64,000 nucleotides of DNA from Pedobacter polysacchareus. Its GTDB lineage: Bacteria > Bacteroidota > Bacteroidia > Sphingobacteriales > Sphingobacteriaceae. The first letter of the stretch is position 1, and the number at the start of each line of letters is the position of its first letter. Positions 40,645 through 49,084 of the stretch are shown one piece after another. The position numbers were made by a program, and so were the translations under genes. The notes under the pieces were generated by a model. That model made no database searches, was not told the DNA's origin, and worked only from the letters and a program-made list of their open reading frames with translations. The stretch spans positions 310,001 through 374,000 of the forward strand of contig NZ_JAHYSS010000001.1 of NCBI RefSeq assembly GCF_019802255.1, in the 5' to 3' direction.

Positions 40645-41250
40645 ATGAAAACCGCTGTAAAATCATTAATCGCACTAACCCTAACCGCAATTGTTTTATC
40701 TACCTCTGCATTTACAAATGCATCGATGGCAGCAACAACCCCAACAGCTATCAGTCTTGAAAGACCTTTCAATAAGATTGACGTACGTGGCAATGTGAAG
40801 GTTACCTTGATCCAAAGTAAAAATGAAAGAGTGGAAGTAAAGAATGAAGTGGAAGGAAATGAGGTGACCTTTAAACAGAAAGGCTACACTTTACTGATCA
40901 ATTCTGATGCAAAAGAAACTTTAGATGTAGTAGTTTATGTGAAAGATTTACACAGAATTGAGGCTTCAAATGGTGCTAAAGTTGCCACTTTAGGGAAATT
41001 TGACCTGAATGTATTACAAGTATTCCTGAAAGATGATGCTAAAGCAACATTTAAAGGAAACATCAAAAGCTTATACACAGTAACCAATGGCACTTCAGAT
41101 TTGAAACTGCTTGGGACTGCCAACGAGCATATTTTAGTGAAAAATAAAATGTCTGTACTGAATACCACCGATTTTGCTGCCTTGAAAACAGAGAGCACTT
41201 TCCTTGAAAATGGAATTACTGCAAACACGAAAACGACATTAGTGAAATAG
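40645..41250 (+). CDS. Exported GIN-domain (DUF2807) protein
   Basis: A 201-residue protein with a long signal peptide (about 1-30, MKTAVKSLIALTLTAIVLSTSAFTNASMAA). The mature part is a short beta-helix typical of the Bacteroidota GIN domain: RPFNKIDVRGNVKVTLIQSKNERVEVKNEVEG, LHRIEASNGAKVATLGKFDLNVLQVFLKDDAKATFKGNIKSLYTVTNGTSDLKLLG. It is half the length of many GIN proteins. Role unknown; such domains are thought to be adhesive or cell-surface. The 246-bp upstream region shows no clear promoter. Confidence 0.85.
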   Translation: MKTAVKSLIALTLTAIVLSTSAFTNASMAATTPTAISLERPFNKIDVRGNVKVTLIQSKNERVEVKNEVEGNEVTFKQKGYTLLINSDAKETLDVVVYVKDLHRIEASNGAKVATLGKFDLNVLQVFLKDDAKATFKGNIKSLYTVTNGTSDLKLLGTANEHILVKNKMSVLNTTDFAALKTESTFLENGITANTKTTLVK

Positions 41251-41273
41251 AAAAGAAAGATTTGCGGTACTAT

Positions 41274-41310
41274 AAAAAGGCGGCGGGAGTTTATTCCGTC
41301 GCCTTTTTTT
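41274..41310. terminator. Bidirectional terminator
   Basis: AAAAAGGCGGCGG and CCGTCGCCTTTTTTT pair with one G/T wobble around a nine-base loop. It lies between the GIN gene and the convergent aldehyde dehydrogenase, with an A tract on one side and T tract on the other. Confidence 0.85.
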
Positions 41311-41314
41311 ATGA

Positions 41315-42853
41315 TTATAAATCGAATTTGATACCTTGTGCCAAGGGCAATGTATTGGCATAATTAATAGTATTCGTTTGCCTGCGCATATAGCCTTTCC
41401 AGGCATCAGAGCCACTTTCTCTGCCACCCCCAGTTTCTTTCTCGCCACCGAAAGCACCGCCGATTTCTGCACCTGAGGTACCGATATTTACATTCGCAAT
41501 GCCACAGTCGGAGCCTGAGGCCGACAAAAACTGTTCGGCCTCTCTAAGGTTTAATGTCATAATAGCGGAAGATAGGCCTTGCGGTACTCCGTTTTGTAAA
41601 GCAATGGCTTCTTCCAGCGTTTTATATTTGATCAGGTAAAGAATAGGAGCAAAAGTTTCTTCCTGTACAATCTCATAATGATTTTTTACAACTGCAACGC
41701 AAGGCTTTACATAACAGCCCGAATTGTAGTTTTCTCCGGTCAGAACGCCTCCTTCCACTACAAATTCTGCACCTTCCTGGATTCCTTTATCGATCGCTTT
41801 GCTGTACATTTCTACGGCTGCGGTATCGATTAATGGTCCAACATGGTGGTATTGATCTAAAGGATCACCGATTCTCAACTGGCCATAAGCTTTAACCAGC
41901 CTGTTTTTGAAATCTTCAAAGATATCTTCATGAATGATGAGCCTTCGGGTAGAGGTGCAGCGTTGTCCGGCAGTACCTACCGCGCCAAATACAGCGCCAA
42001 TGATTGACATCTCCAAATCGGCATCCTTTGAGATAATAATGGCGTTGTTTCCACCAAGTTCCAGAATACTTCTGCCAAATCTGCCCGCTACTGCAGTCGC
42101 AACGGTACGGCCAATACGGGTAGATCCAGTAAAGGAAACCAAGGGTATCCGTTTGTCGTTATTGATCATGTCGCCTACAGCATTACCAATCAGCAGGCTG
42201 CTGATGCCTTCTGGCATTTCGTTGTCTTTCAGTACTTTTGCGATGATCTGCTGACAAGCGATGGCACATAATGGTGTTTTTGAAGAAGGTTTCCACACGC
42301 ACACATTCCCACATACCAATGCCAGTGCCGTGTTCCAGCTCCATACAGCTACTGGGAAGTTAAAGGCTGAAATCACACCTACTATTCCCATCGGATGCCA
42401 TTGTTCATACATCCGGTGATGCGGCCTTTCAGAATGCATGGTTAGGCCGTACAGCTGGCGGGAAAGTCCGACTGCGAAATCGCAGATGTCGATCATTTCC
42501 TGTACTTCGCCAAATCCTTCCTGTAAACTTTTCCCCATTTCATAGGAAACCAGGGTGCCCAAATCTTCTTTTGCCAACCTCAATGCATCTCCAAACTGAC
42601 GTACAATATCGCCGCGTTTTGGTGCCGGTAGGTTGCGCCAATATTGAAAAGCACTTTCTGCAGTTTTCATGACGGTTTCATAATCTTCGGCAGTAGCCAC
42701 CTGAATGCGGGCTATTTTCTGCCCGTCTACCGGCGAAAAGCTATCTATAGTTTTGGCGTTTTTTGCTGCCGACCAGGTCTGGCCAGTGCTGTATGCAGGA
42801 TTGAGTTGCTGAATCCCTAAGTTTTTTAAAACGGAACTGATGTTTTTTTTCAT
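41315..42853 (-). CDS. ALDH7-type aldehyde dehydrogenase (piperideine-6-carboxylate dehydrogenase-like)
   Basis: A 512-residue NAD-dependent aldehyde dehydrogenase of the antiquitin/ALDH7 group. Visible: HPMGIVGVISAFNFPVAVWSWNTALALVCGN, VSFTGSTRIGR (cofactor), general-base motif ILELGGNNAII, nucleophile motif GTAGQRCTSTRR, and C-terminal GTSGAEIGGAFGGEKETGGGRESGSDAWKGYMRRQTNTINY, which is typical of ALDH7. In lysine catabolism this enzyme oxidises aminoadipate semialdehyde to aminoadipate. Lysine aminotransferase or dehydrogenase genes are not in the window, so the substrate is inferred from family. Confidence 0.88.
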   Translation of the reverse strand: MKKNISSVLKNLGIQQLNPAYSTGQTWSAAKNAKTIDSFSPVDGQKIARIQVATAEDYETVMKTAESAFQYWRNLPAPKRGDIVRQFGDALRLAKEDLGTLVSYEMGKSLQEGFGEVQEMIDICDFAVGLSRQLYGLTMHSERPHHRMYEQWHPMGIVGVISAFNFPVAVWSWNTALALVCGNVCVWKPSSKTPLCAIACQQIIAKVLKDNEMPEGISSLLIGNAVGDMINNDKRIPLVSFTGSTRIGRTVATAVAGRFGRSILELGGNNAIIISKDADLEMSIIGAVFGAVGTAGQRCTSTRRLIIHEDIFEDFKNRLVKAYGQLRIGDPLDQYHHVGPLIDTAAVEMYSKAIDKGIQEGAEFVVEGGVLTGENYNSGCYVKPCVAVVKNHYEIVQEETFAPILYLIKYKTLEEAIALQNGVPQGLSSAIMTLNLREAEQFLSASGSDCGIANVNIGTSGAEIGGAFGGEKETGGGRESGSDAWKGYMRRQTNTINYANTLPLAQGIKFDL

Positions 42854-43189
42854 TCGTTTTACGGTTTATGAACGGTGATAAAGCTTTGTCCTGAGGGGGA
42901 TGTATACCTTTTACAACCGTTTTTTTAATATTTGGTTTCTTTTCTGACCTGAATTTTACAGGTTTTCATTTAAAGTTATGTTATTTTGTAAGATAATTGT
43001 GATCATTATCTCTATTGCAAAAAGCGGTCAACTCATTTTCCCCGAGCCTTTTGCCAAAAATATTACTATTAGTCATTTAGGGTTCGGGTGTGTGGATGTT
43101 GAAAATTAATTAGTTTATGCAAATATTTAATTTGTAAACTTATATTGTGTTTTTAAAAATCTGGGATCTGTTCTTTAATTATTCGCAAC
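42854..43189. other. Divergent intergenic region, 336 bp
   Basis: Very A/T-rich sequence between the aldehyde dehydrogenase and the TPR gene. I see no small gene. A TATTTTTG on the minus strand (43055-43062) matches the -7 consensus, but is 200 bp from the dehydrogenase and has no -33 element. Confidence 0.45.
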
Positions 43190-44593
43190 ATGGAAGAGGA
43201 GTTTTTATTTGAGTTTAGTGATGATGCGCAACGTTCTGTAGAACGTTATGAGGAGATGATACGTAATGAGGATCAGTACTTTTTCGATGCGCAGGCTTTT
43301 GAAAATATTATTGATTATTATATCGAGAAGAGTGATCCTGTAAAGGCACTGCAAGTGACTGATTATGCAGTAAATCAGCATCCTTACGCCGCCGTATTTC
43401 TGGTGAAACAGGCGCAATTATTTTTTGTAACTGACCAGATTGAAAGGGCTTTTCTTGCTTTGCAAAAGGCGGAAATGCTGGAGGCTTCAGAAGCGGAGAT
43501 TTATATCTTACGAGGTAACATTTACAATAGTCTGGAACGCTATTCAGAAGCTTTGGATAATTTTCAAATTGCATTGGGTTTTGCAGAGTCTACCGATGAA
43601 ATCTTGTTACAAATTGCTTATGTGTACCAAAATATGCTCGATTATGAACAAGCAATTGTTTATATCAAACGTAGCCTGGAGCAAGATATGGAAAACAAGG
43701 ATGGCTTATACGAACTTGCATTTTGTTATGATATCCTGGATAAGCAAGAAGAAAGCATTAAATTTTATCAGGAATATATTGATAATGATCCCTATTCTTA
43801 TGCGGCATGGTATAACCTTGCCAATTCTTATCATAAACTCGATCTATTTGAAAAAGCGATCGATGCTTATGACTATGCCATTTTGATTAAGGATAATTTT
43901 GCTTCTGCTTATTATAATAAAGGAAATGCACTGGTACAGCTAGACCGTTTTGCGGAGGCTATAGAGGTGTATAAACATACTTTTGAATACGAACCACCTA
44001 ATGCGGACACCTATTGTGCCATCGGTGAATGCTATGAAAAGCTAGATTTGATGGATGAAGCACGTGCTTATTATAAGAAATCAGTGAAAATGGATGCTAA
44101 AATGGCAGATGCCTGGTTTGGAATAGGGGTGACACTCAATTTCGAAGAGCGCTATTTTGAATCACTTCATTTTTACCGTAAAGCATTAGAACTGGACGAC
44201 GAAAATCCAGACTTCTGGTTTGCCATGGCAGATGCTTTTTATAAACTTGGTCAGATTGAAGAATCCATCGAAGCTTACTATAAGGTTTTGGAATTTAATC
44301 CGGTGGATATTGAAGCCTGGCTTGACTTTTCTACCGTGCTTTATGAGCAAGGAAGGCTATTGGAAGCATCAGAAACGATTTTGGATGGGATAAAAAATAA
44401 TCCGGATGCTGCAGAATTATACTACCGAATGGTGGCCTATTTGTTTGCGCTCGGAGAAAAAAATGATGCCTTGGTTTACTTGGAAACAGCGTTGGTAACC
44501 GACCCGGATAAACACTATATTTTATTCGAATATTTACCACAACTACAAGATAATGGCTCAATAATCGAAGTCATTAATCGTTATGTTAAATAA
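43190..44593 (+). CDS. Tetratricopeptide-repeat protein
   Basis: A 467-residue soluble protein built almost entirely of about twelve TPR units from residue 30 to the end. Examples are AEIYILRGNIYNSLERYSEALDNFQIALGFA, DGLYELAFCYDILDKQEESIKFYQEYIDNDPYSYAAWYNLANSYHKLDLFEKAIDAYDYAILI and ASAYYNKGNALVQLDRFAEAIEVYKHTFEYEP. The protein is very acidic (pattern MEEEFLFEFSDDAQRSVERYEEM at the start) and rich in tyrosine. No signal peptide. TPR arrays mediate protein binding; the partner is unknown. It precedes the phosphosulfolactate-synthase-like gene by 67 bp. Confidence 0.9.
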   Translation: MEEEFLFEFSDDAQRSVERYEEMIRNEDQYFFDAQAFENIIDYYIEKSDPVKALQVTDYAVNQHPYAAVFLVKQAQLFFVTDQIERAFLALQKAEMLEASEAEIYILRGNIYNSLERYSEALDNFQIALGFAESTDEILLQIAYVYQNMLDYEQAIVYIKRSLEQDMENKDGLYELAFCYDILDKQEESIKFYQEYIDNDPYSYAAWYNLANSYHKLDLFEKAIDAYDYAILIKDNFASAYYNKGNALVQLDRFAEAIEVYKHTFEYEPPNADTYCAIGECYEKLDLMDEARAYYKKSVKMDAKMADAWFGIGVTLNFEERYFESLHFYRKALELDDENPDFWFAMADAFYKLGQIEESIEAYYKVLEFNPVDIEAWLDFSTVLYEQGRLLEASETILDGIKNNPDAAELYYRMVAYLFALGEKNDALVYLETALVTDPDKHYILFEYLPQLQDNGSIIEVINRYVK

Positions 44594-44660
44594 TGTTACC
44601 ATTTTTTATTAGATATACCTGATAAAAACTGTCCATTTTTTTTTCACCTTTGTGACCAAT

Positions 44661-45431
44661 ATGAACTACCCATTAAATAATATACCCGAAAGATCTGTAA
44701 AGCCACGCAATAAAGGAATTACAATGGTCATGGATAAAGGACTAAGCTTAAGGCAAACTGAAGATTTCATCGAAGTTGCCGGAGTACATACTGATATCGT
44801 AAAATTAGGCTGGGCAACTTCGTTTGTGACGCCTAACTTAAAAGAGAAGCTCGCAATTTATAGAGATGCAGGAATTCCTACTTATTTTGGAGGGACATTA
44901 TTCGAAGCTTTCATAATTCGTAATCAGTTTGACGACTACTGCAGAGTGCTGGATAAATATCAGATGGAATATGCTGAAGTTTCTGATGGCTCGATTAGCA
45001 TTGAACATGACCTTAAATGCGAATTCATCCAGAAATTAGCAAAACAGGTTACTGTAATTTCCGAAGTAGGTTCTAAAGATGCAGCAAAGATTTTTGCCCC
45101 ATACAAATGGATCAAATTAATGAATGCTGAGCTGCAAGCGGGTTCTTGGAAAGTAATTGCTGAAGCCAGAGAAGGTGGAAATGTGGGCATCTACAGAGGT
45201 TCCGGAGAAGTGAGAGAAGGATTAGTAGATGAAATCCTGACTCAAATTCCTGAAGAAACCATCATCTGGGAAGCGCCGCAAAAAGAACAACAAGTTTGGT
45301 TTATTAAGCTTCTTGGAGCCAATGTAAACCTTGGAAATATCGCTCCTGCGGAGACCATTCCTTTGGAAACTATCCGTTTGGGCTTAAGAGGTGATACTTT
45401 TGATCATTTTCTGAACCTGGATAAATTGTAA
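44661..45431 (+). CDS. Phosphosulfolactate synthase-like protein
   Basis: A 256-residue TIM-barrel protein of the ComA family, which adds sulfite to phosphoenolpyruvate to make phosphosulfolactate. Family blocks: GITMVMDKGLSLRQTEDFIEVAGVHTDIVKLGWATSFV, YRDAGIPTYFGGTLFEAFIIRNQFDDY, AEVSDGSISI, VISEVGSKDAAKI and KLMNAELQAGSWKVIAEAREGGNVGIYRG. The ATG at 44661 is preferred over an in-frame GTG at 44652 because the GTG overlaps a promoter-like CACCTTTG. Bacteria of this group do not make coenzyme M, so the product may feed sulfonolipid or another sulfonate; this is inference. aroE follows after 16 bp. Confidence 0.85.
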   Translation: MNYPLNNIPERSVKPRNKGITMVMDKGLSLRQTEDFIEVAGVHTDIVKLGWATSFVTPNLKEKLAIYRDAGIPTYFGGTLFEAFIIRNQFDDYCRVLDKYQMEYAEVSDGSISIEHDLKCEFIQKLAKQVTVISEVGSKDAAKIFAPYKWIKLMNAELQAGSWKVIAEAREGGNVGIYRGSGEVREGLVDEILTQIPEETIIWEAPQKEQQVWFIKLLGANVNLGNIAPAETIPLETIRLGLRGDTFDHFLNLDKL

Positions 45432-45447
45432 CCCTACATTTATACAA

Positions 45448-46188
45448 ATGAAGAAATTTGGCCTGATTGGGTATCCCTTATCTCATTCCTTTTCAAAAAA
45501 ACATTTTACGGAGAAATTCGCTCAGGAACAAATCGCAGACTGTGAGTATGACCTCTATCCAATTGAAAACATCAGTTCTTTCCCGGAGCTGATTGCTGAT
45601 CAAGAAATTTGCGGAATTAATGTGACCATCCCTCATAAAGTGGGTGTGATGGCCTACATTAATCAGCTGGATGAAGCCGCAGCAGAAATTGGTGCCGTAA
45701 ATTGTATCGATATTCGCAGAGAAAACGGTAAGGCTGTGCTGAAAGGCTACAATACTGATGCCTATGGTTTTGAAACTTCTTTATTTCCTTTTTTAAAGGA
45801 ACACCATACTAAAGCCTTGATTTTTGGCGATGGTGGGGCCGCAAAAGCAATAAAATATGTGCTCCATAAGCTGGGGATTTCATTCTTAGTGGTCACTAGA
45901 AAACCAGCAGAGGGAACAATCTTATATGAAGCTGTAAACGAAGAAATGCTGCAGGAATATACGGTGCTGATCAACACCACACCTCTGGGAATGTCGCCAA
46001 ATGTAGACAGCTGTCCGCAAATTCCTTATGAATTTATCACTGAAAAACACCTTTCTTACGATTTGGTTTACAATCCTGAGCTGACAAAATTTTTAGAACG
46101 AAGTGCAGCATCCGGTGCCGCTATTAAAAATGGACTGGAAATGTTGTACCTTCAAGCCGAACGCTCCTGGTACATTTGGAACTCCTGA
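45448..46188 (+). CDS. aroE: Shikimate dehydrogenase
   Basis: Reduces 3-dehydroshikimate with NADPH in the route to chorismate, which the trpEG products use. 246 residues, shorter than E. coli AroE by about 25. Signatures: FGLIGYPLSHSFSKKHFTEKF (shikimate-binding serines), CGINVTIPHKVGVMAYINQLDEAAAEIGAVNCI with the catalytic Lys, NTDAYGFE, ALIFGDGGAAKAIKYVL (nucleotide loop), VLINTTPLGM and DLVYNPELTKFL, and NGLEMLYLQAERSWYIW at the end. gldD starts 1 bp after the stop. Confidence 0.95.
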   Translation: MKKFGLIGYPLSHSFSKKHFTEKFAQEQIADCEYDLYPIENISSFPELIADQEICGINVTIPHKVGVMAYINQLDEAAAEIGAVNCIDIRRENGKAVLKGYNTDAYGFETSLFPFLKEHHTKALIFGDGGAAKAIKYVLHKLGISFLVVTRKPAEGTILYEAVNEEMLQEYTVLINTTPLGMSPNVDSCPQIPYEFITEKHLSYDLVYNPELTKFLERSAASGAAIKNGLEMLYLQAERSWYIWNS

Positions 46189-46189
46189 T

Positions 46190-46777
46190 ATGAAAAGATT
46201 CTTCCCGGTCGGCCTCCTTGCGCTGGTATTGGCTTTTACTGCCTGTCATCAGGAAAACAATTATGCACCGAAGCCGAGAGGGTATTTTCACATCGATTTT
46301 CCTAAAAAAGCATACCAGACTTTCAATGAAGGCTGTGCTTTTTCATTTGAATATCCAGTGTATGCAAAAATGATTCCCGATAGCGGCAGAGATACAAAGC
46401 CTTGCTGGTATAACCTTTCTTTTCCGCAATTTAACGGACGTCTGCACCTCACTTATTACGATGTATCTTCCAGAAAAGAATATGAGGGCCTGGTAGAAGA
46501 TGCCAGAACTTTTGCTTTTAAACATACGGTGAAGGCGAATGCGATTGATCAAAAGCTCATCAATTACCCGGAAAAGAAAGTTTATGGCATTTATTACGCG
46601 ATAGAAGGCAATACTGCTTCTTCTGTACAGTTCTTTTTAACAGACAGTGCAAAACATTATTTCCGTGGTGCTTTATACTTTAATGAGCGCCCGCAGTACG
46701 ATTCTATTCAACCTGTTGTGAATTTTATAAAGAAAGATATTGATCAGATGATCAGTACCTTCAAATGGAAAAATTAA
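46190..46777 (+). CDS. gldD: Gliding motility lipoprotein GldD
   Basis: A 195-residue lipoprotein. The start is the ATG at 46190, giving a signal peptide MKRFFPVGLLALVLAFTAC with lipobox Cys19; a longer upstream frame only overlaps aroE. The family core is visible: YAPKPRGYFHIDFPKKAYQTF, CAFSFEYPVYAKMIPD, CWYNLSFPQFNGRLHLTYYDV, AFKHTVKANAIDQKLI, YGIYYAIEGNTASSVQFFLTDSAKHYFRGALYFNERPQYDSIQPVVNFIKKDIDQM. In Flavobacterium johnsoniae GldD is required for gliding and secretion. Presence here does not prove gliding, since the genes are also kept in non-gliding relatives. In one unit with aroE and the MBL gene. Confidence 0.94.
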   Translation: MKRFFPVGLLALVLAFTACHQENNYAPKPRGYFHIDFPKKAYQTFNEGCAFSFEYPVYAKMIPDSGRDTKPCWYNLSFPQFNGRLHLTYYDVSSRKEYEGLVEDARTFAFKHTVKANAIDQKLINYPEKKVYGIYYAIEGNTASSVQFFLTDSAKHYFRGALYFNERPQYDSIQPVVNFIKKDIDQMISTFKWKN

Positions 46778-46793
46778 GAATTATTTTAAATAT

Positions 46794-47435
46794 ATGATTA
46801 GTATTCAGCAATTTGCTTTCAATCCATATCGTGAAAACACTTACGTTTTATTTGATGAATCTTTTGAATGTGTGATCATCGATCCCGGAATGTATGATGG
46901 TGATGAACAAAATGAATTGGTCCGTTTCATCAAGGAAAATAAGCTAAAACCGGTATTGTTGTTAAATACACATTGCCATATCGACCATGTATTAGGGAAT
47001 AAATTTGTGTACGACAACTGGAGTTTGAGGCCCCAGTTTCATGCAGGAGAACTTTCGGTGCTGCAAGCCATCCCTGGATATGCAACACAGATGGGATTCG
47101 AATACGAGCTTTCTCCGGAACCAGAAGTTTTTTTGGGAGAAACCGGAACGGTTAAATTTGGGAACAGTCAGCTGGAACTGATTTTTGCACCAGGTCATTC
47201 GCCGGCACATTTATGTTTCTATGCTGCTGCAGACAATTTTTTAATTGGTGGTGATGTACTTTTCTATACTAGTATCGGTCGTACAGACCTTCCTGGAGGG
47301 AACCATGCGCAATTAATCAATAGCATAAGAAATAACTTGTTTATATTGCCAGATGATTGCAGGGTTTATCCAGGTCATGGTCAGTTTACGACCATTGGTT
47401 TTGAAAAACAACACAATCCATTTTTACAGTCGTAA
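46794..47435 (+). CDS. Metallo-beta-lactamase-fold hydrolase (glyoxalase II-like)
   Basis: A 213-residue hydrolase. Metal motif LLNTHCHIDHVLGN (HxHxDH with C inserted as T-H-C-H-I-D-H), later ligands FAPGHSPAHL, IGGDVLFYTSIGRTDLPGG and YPGHGQFTTIGFEKQHNPF. This arrangement is that of the glyoxalase II-like branch that hydrolyses thioesters such as S-lactoylglutathione or similar thiols. The substrate in a Bacteroidota host is unknown. Same direction as gldD, with a 16-bp gap. Confidence 0.9.
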   Translation: MISIQQFAFNPYRENTYVLFDESFECVIIDPGMYDGDEQNELVRFIKENKLKPVLLLNTHCHIDHVLGNKFVYDNWSLRPQFHAGELSVLQAIPGYATQMGFEYELSPEPEVFLGETGTVKFGNSQLELIFAPGHSPAHLCFYAAADNFLIGGDVLFYTSIGRTDLPGGNHAQLINSIRNNLFILPDDCRVYPGHGQFTTIGFEKQHNPFLQS

Positions 47436-47449
47436 CATTATAACCAGAT

Positions 47450-48682
47450 TTGAATACAGCCTTTTACATAGCCCGCAGGTATCTTTTTGCTAAAAAATCT
47501 ACCAATGCGATCAACATCATTTCCGCAATTTCCGTGCTGGGGGTTTTTGTGGGAAGCGCTGCATTGATCATTATTTTGTCGGCTTTTAACGGGCTTGGAG
47601 AAATGGTGCTGAAAATGTTCAATACCATGACCCCTCAACTGCTCATTCTGCCGGTACATGGAAAAACTTTCGAACCCAATACCGCTTATTTTAATCAACT
47701 GAAAAAGGCAGAGGGGGTATTTTCCTATGTGGAAGTCTTGTCAGAAAACGCCTTACTCAAATATAATGATAAGCAGAGTGTAGGTCTGATTAAGGGAGTC
47801 AGTCCGGATTACCTAAAGAATAAAAGCCTGGACAGCACGATTATTGACGGACATTTCATGCTCGATAATCCAAGTGGGCACTATGCAGTGATTGGCTCTG
47901 CAATTCAGAACTTTCTGGTGGTCAATACCACTGATCCTTTTAATCCATTGCAGGTATATTCGCCTAAAAAAGGGAAACGGGTGAATTCGATTAATCCGGG
48001 TGATAATTTTACCGTGCTGACGATCCCGGTATCTGGAGTTTTCGAAGTCCAGCAGGATTTTGACAACGTGGCCATTGTCCCCTTAGACTTTGCCCGCCAG
48101 TTATTAGCAGAGCCCAACAAAATTTCTTCCATAGAGCTACTTTTAAATCCAGGCATAGATGCCGATGAATTTAAAGAGGGAATAGAAAAAGAAATAGGCA
48201 AGAATTTTATTGTAAAAGACCGTATTCAGCAAAATTCGGCACTTCATAGCATTCTTGGAAGTGAGAAATGGGCCGTATATATCATCCTTACTTTTGTCTT
48301 AATAATTGCTATATTTAATATAATCGGTTCATTAACGATGTTGGTGATAGACAAATTAAAGGATATTTCCGTTTTAAGTAGTCTGGGGGCGGGGAAAAGC
48401 CTGATCAAGCGGATATTCTTGCTGGAGGGGATGATGATCACCATGACTGGGTGTGTACTCGGGTTATTTGTCGGATTAATTTTCTGTTTGGTGCAGCAGA
48501 AATTTGCCCTGATTAAAATGTCTCAAGACAACCCAATGATTTCGAACGCCTATCCGATCGGCTTAAAATGGACGGATTTTTTATTAGTATTTTTAACAGT
48601 GACTGTGTTCTCTTTTATGGCATCAGCTTTGTCCTCTAATCTGAGCGTCAAGAAAATTGACCACTTAAATCAAGATCTCTAA
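47450..48682 (+). CDS. FtsX-like (LolC/LolE-type) permease
   Basis: A 410-residue inner-membrane protein with the layout of lipoprotein-releasing ABC permeases. An N-terminal helix (NIISAISVLGVFVGSAALIIILSAFNGLGEMVLKMF), a large periplasmic MacB_PCD-like domain of about 200 residues, and three C-terminal helices around IILTFVLIIAIFNIIGSLTMLVIDKLKDISVLSSLGAGKSLIKRIFLLEGMMI. A TTG at 47450 is used as start, because the conserved FYIARRYLFAKKSTNAINIIS begins right behind it and no ATG is available. The ATPase subunit is not in the window. Starts 14 bp after the MBL gene. Confidence 0.9.
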   Translation: MNTAFYIARRYLFAKKSTNAINIISAISVLGVFVGSAALIIILSAFNGLGEMVLKMFNTMTPQLLILPVHGKTFEPNTAYFNQLKKAEGVFSYVEVLSENALLKYNDKQSVGLIKGVSPDYLKNKSLDSTIIDGHFMLDNPSGHYAVIGSAIQNFLVVNTTDPFNPLQVYSPKKGKRVNSINPGDNFTVLTIPVSGVFEVQQDFDNVAIVPLDFARQLLAEPNKISSIELLLNPGIDADEFKEGIEKEIGKNFIVKDRIQQNSALHSILGSEKWAVYIILTFVLIIAIFNIIGSLTMLVIDKLKDISVLSSLGAGKSLIKRIFLLEGMMITMTGCVLGLFVGLIFCLVQQKFALIKMSQDNPMISNAYPIGLKWTDFLLVFLTVTVFSFMASALSSNLSVKKIDHLNQDL

Positions 48683-48686
48683 CATC

Positions 48687-49064
48687 ATGAATATATCTAT
48701 CAAATCATTACCCTTATTAGTACTCTGCTCAGTTGTTGTCCTTGCCTGTAATACCAAGCCGGTATCTGTTGAAAAGAACAGTACGAGGGTGATTAAAGGC
48801 TTGTATAGCTATGGTCCGGAGATTAAATCTTTTACGGATTGCGAAGAAGGGACTGAATATTGGGTGGCCGATAGTGCAAAAACATTGGAACTGGCTTATA
48901 ATAACTTCAATTTTGAAAAGCCTTATGAACCTGTATACATCGAGGTAGAATGCCATATCATCAGATCTGACAGCTTAATTATTGCCGCAGATTTTGATTC
49001 TACTATGGTGGTAACGAAATTATTAAAGATCACTAAAGAAATTCCTGACGGGCCTTGTAATTAA
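48687..49064 (+). CDS. Hypothetical lipoprotein, 125 aa
   Basis: A 125-residue protein with a lipoprotein signal ending LCSVVVLAC (Cys21). The mature part includes SYGPEIKSFTDCEEGTEYWVADSAKTLELAYNNF and YIEVECHIIRSDSL, with Cys residues that may pair. It resembles NlpE-type small envelope lipoproteins in the TDCExGxEYWV region, but I would not claim this. It begins 4 bp after the permease stop, so the two are probably translated together. Confidence 0.65.
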   Translation: MNISIKSLPLLVLCSVVVLACNTKPVSVEKNSTRVIKGLYSYGPEIKSFTDCEEGTEYWVADSAKTLELAYNNFNFEKPYEPVYIEVECHIIRSDSLIIAADFDSTMVVTKLLKITKEIPDGPCN

Positions 49065-49077
49065 AGTCCCGTCTTTA
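49048..49077. terminator. Weak hairpin at convergent gene ends
   Basis: GACGGG (49048-49053) and CCCGTC (49069-49074), 15-base loop, followed by TTT. It lies across the stop of the lipoprotein gene, just before the end of mqnD. Confidence 0.35.
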
Positions 49078-49084
49078 AATACAG

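Noticed and set aside
43440..43886. A 148-residue frame inside the TPR gene
   Set aside because: The TPR repeat register is continuous in the chosen frame; the alternative is rich in rare patterns and basic residues.
46103..46189. Upstream extension of gldD
   Set aside because: The added 29 residues lie inside aroE in another frame and would destroy the lipoprotein signal.
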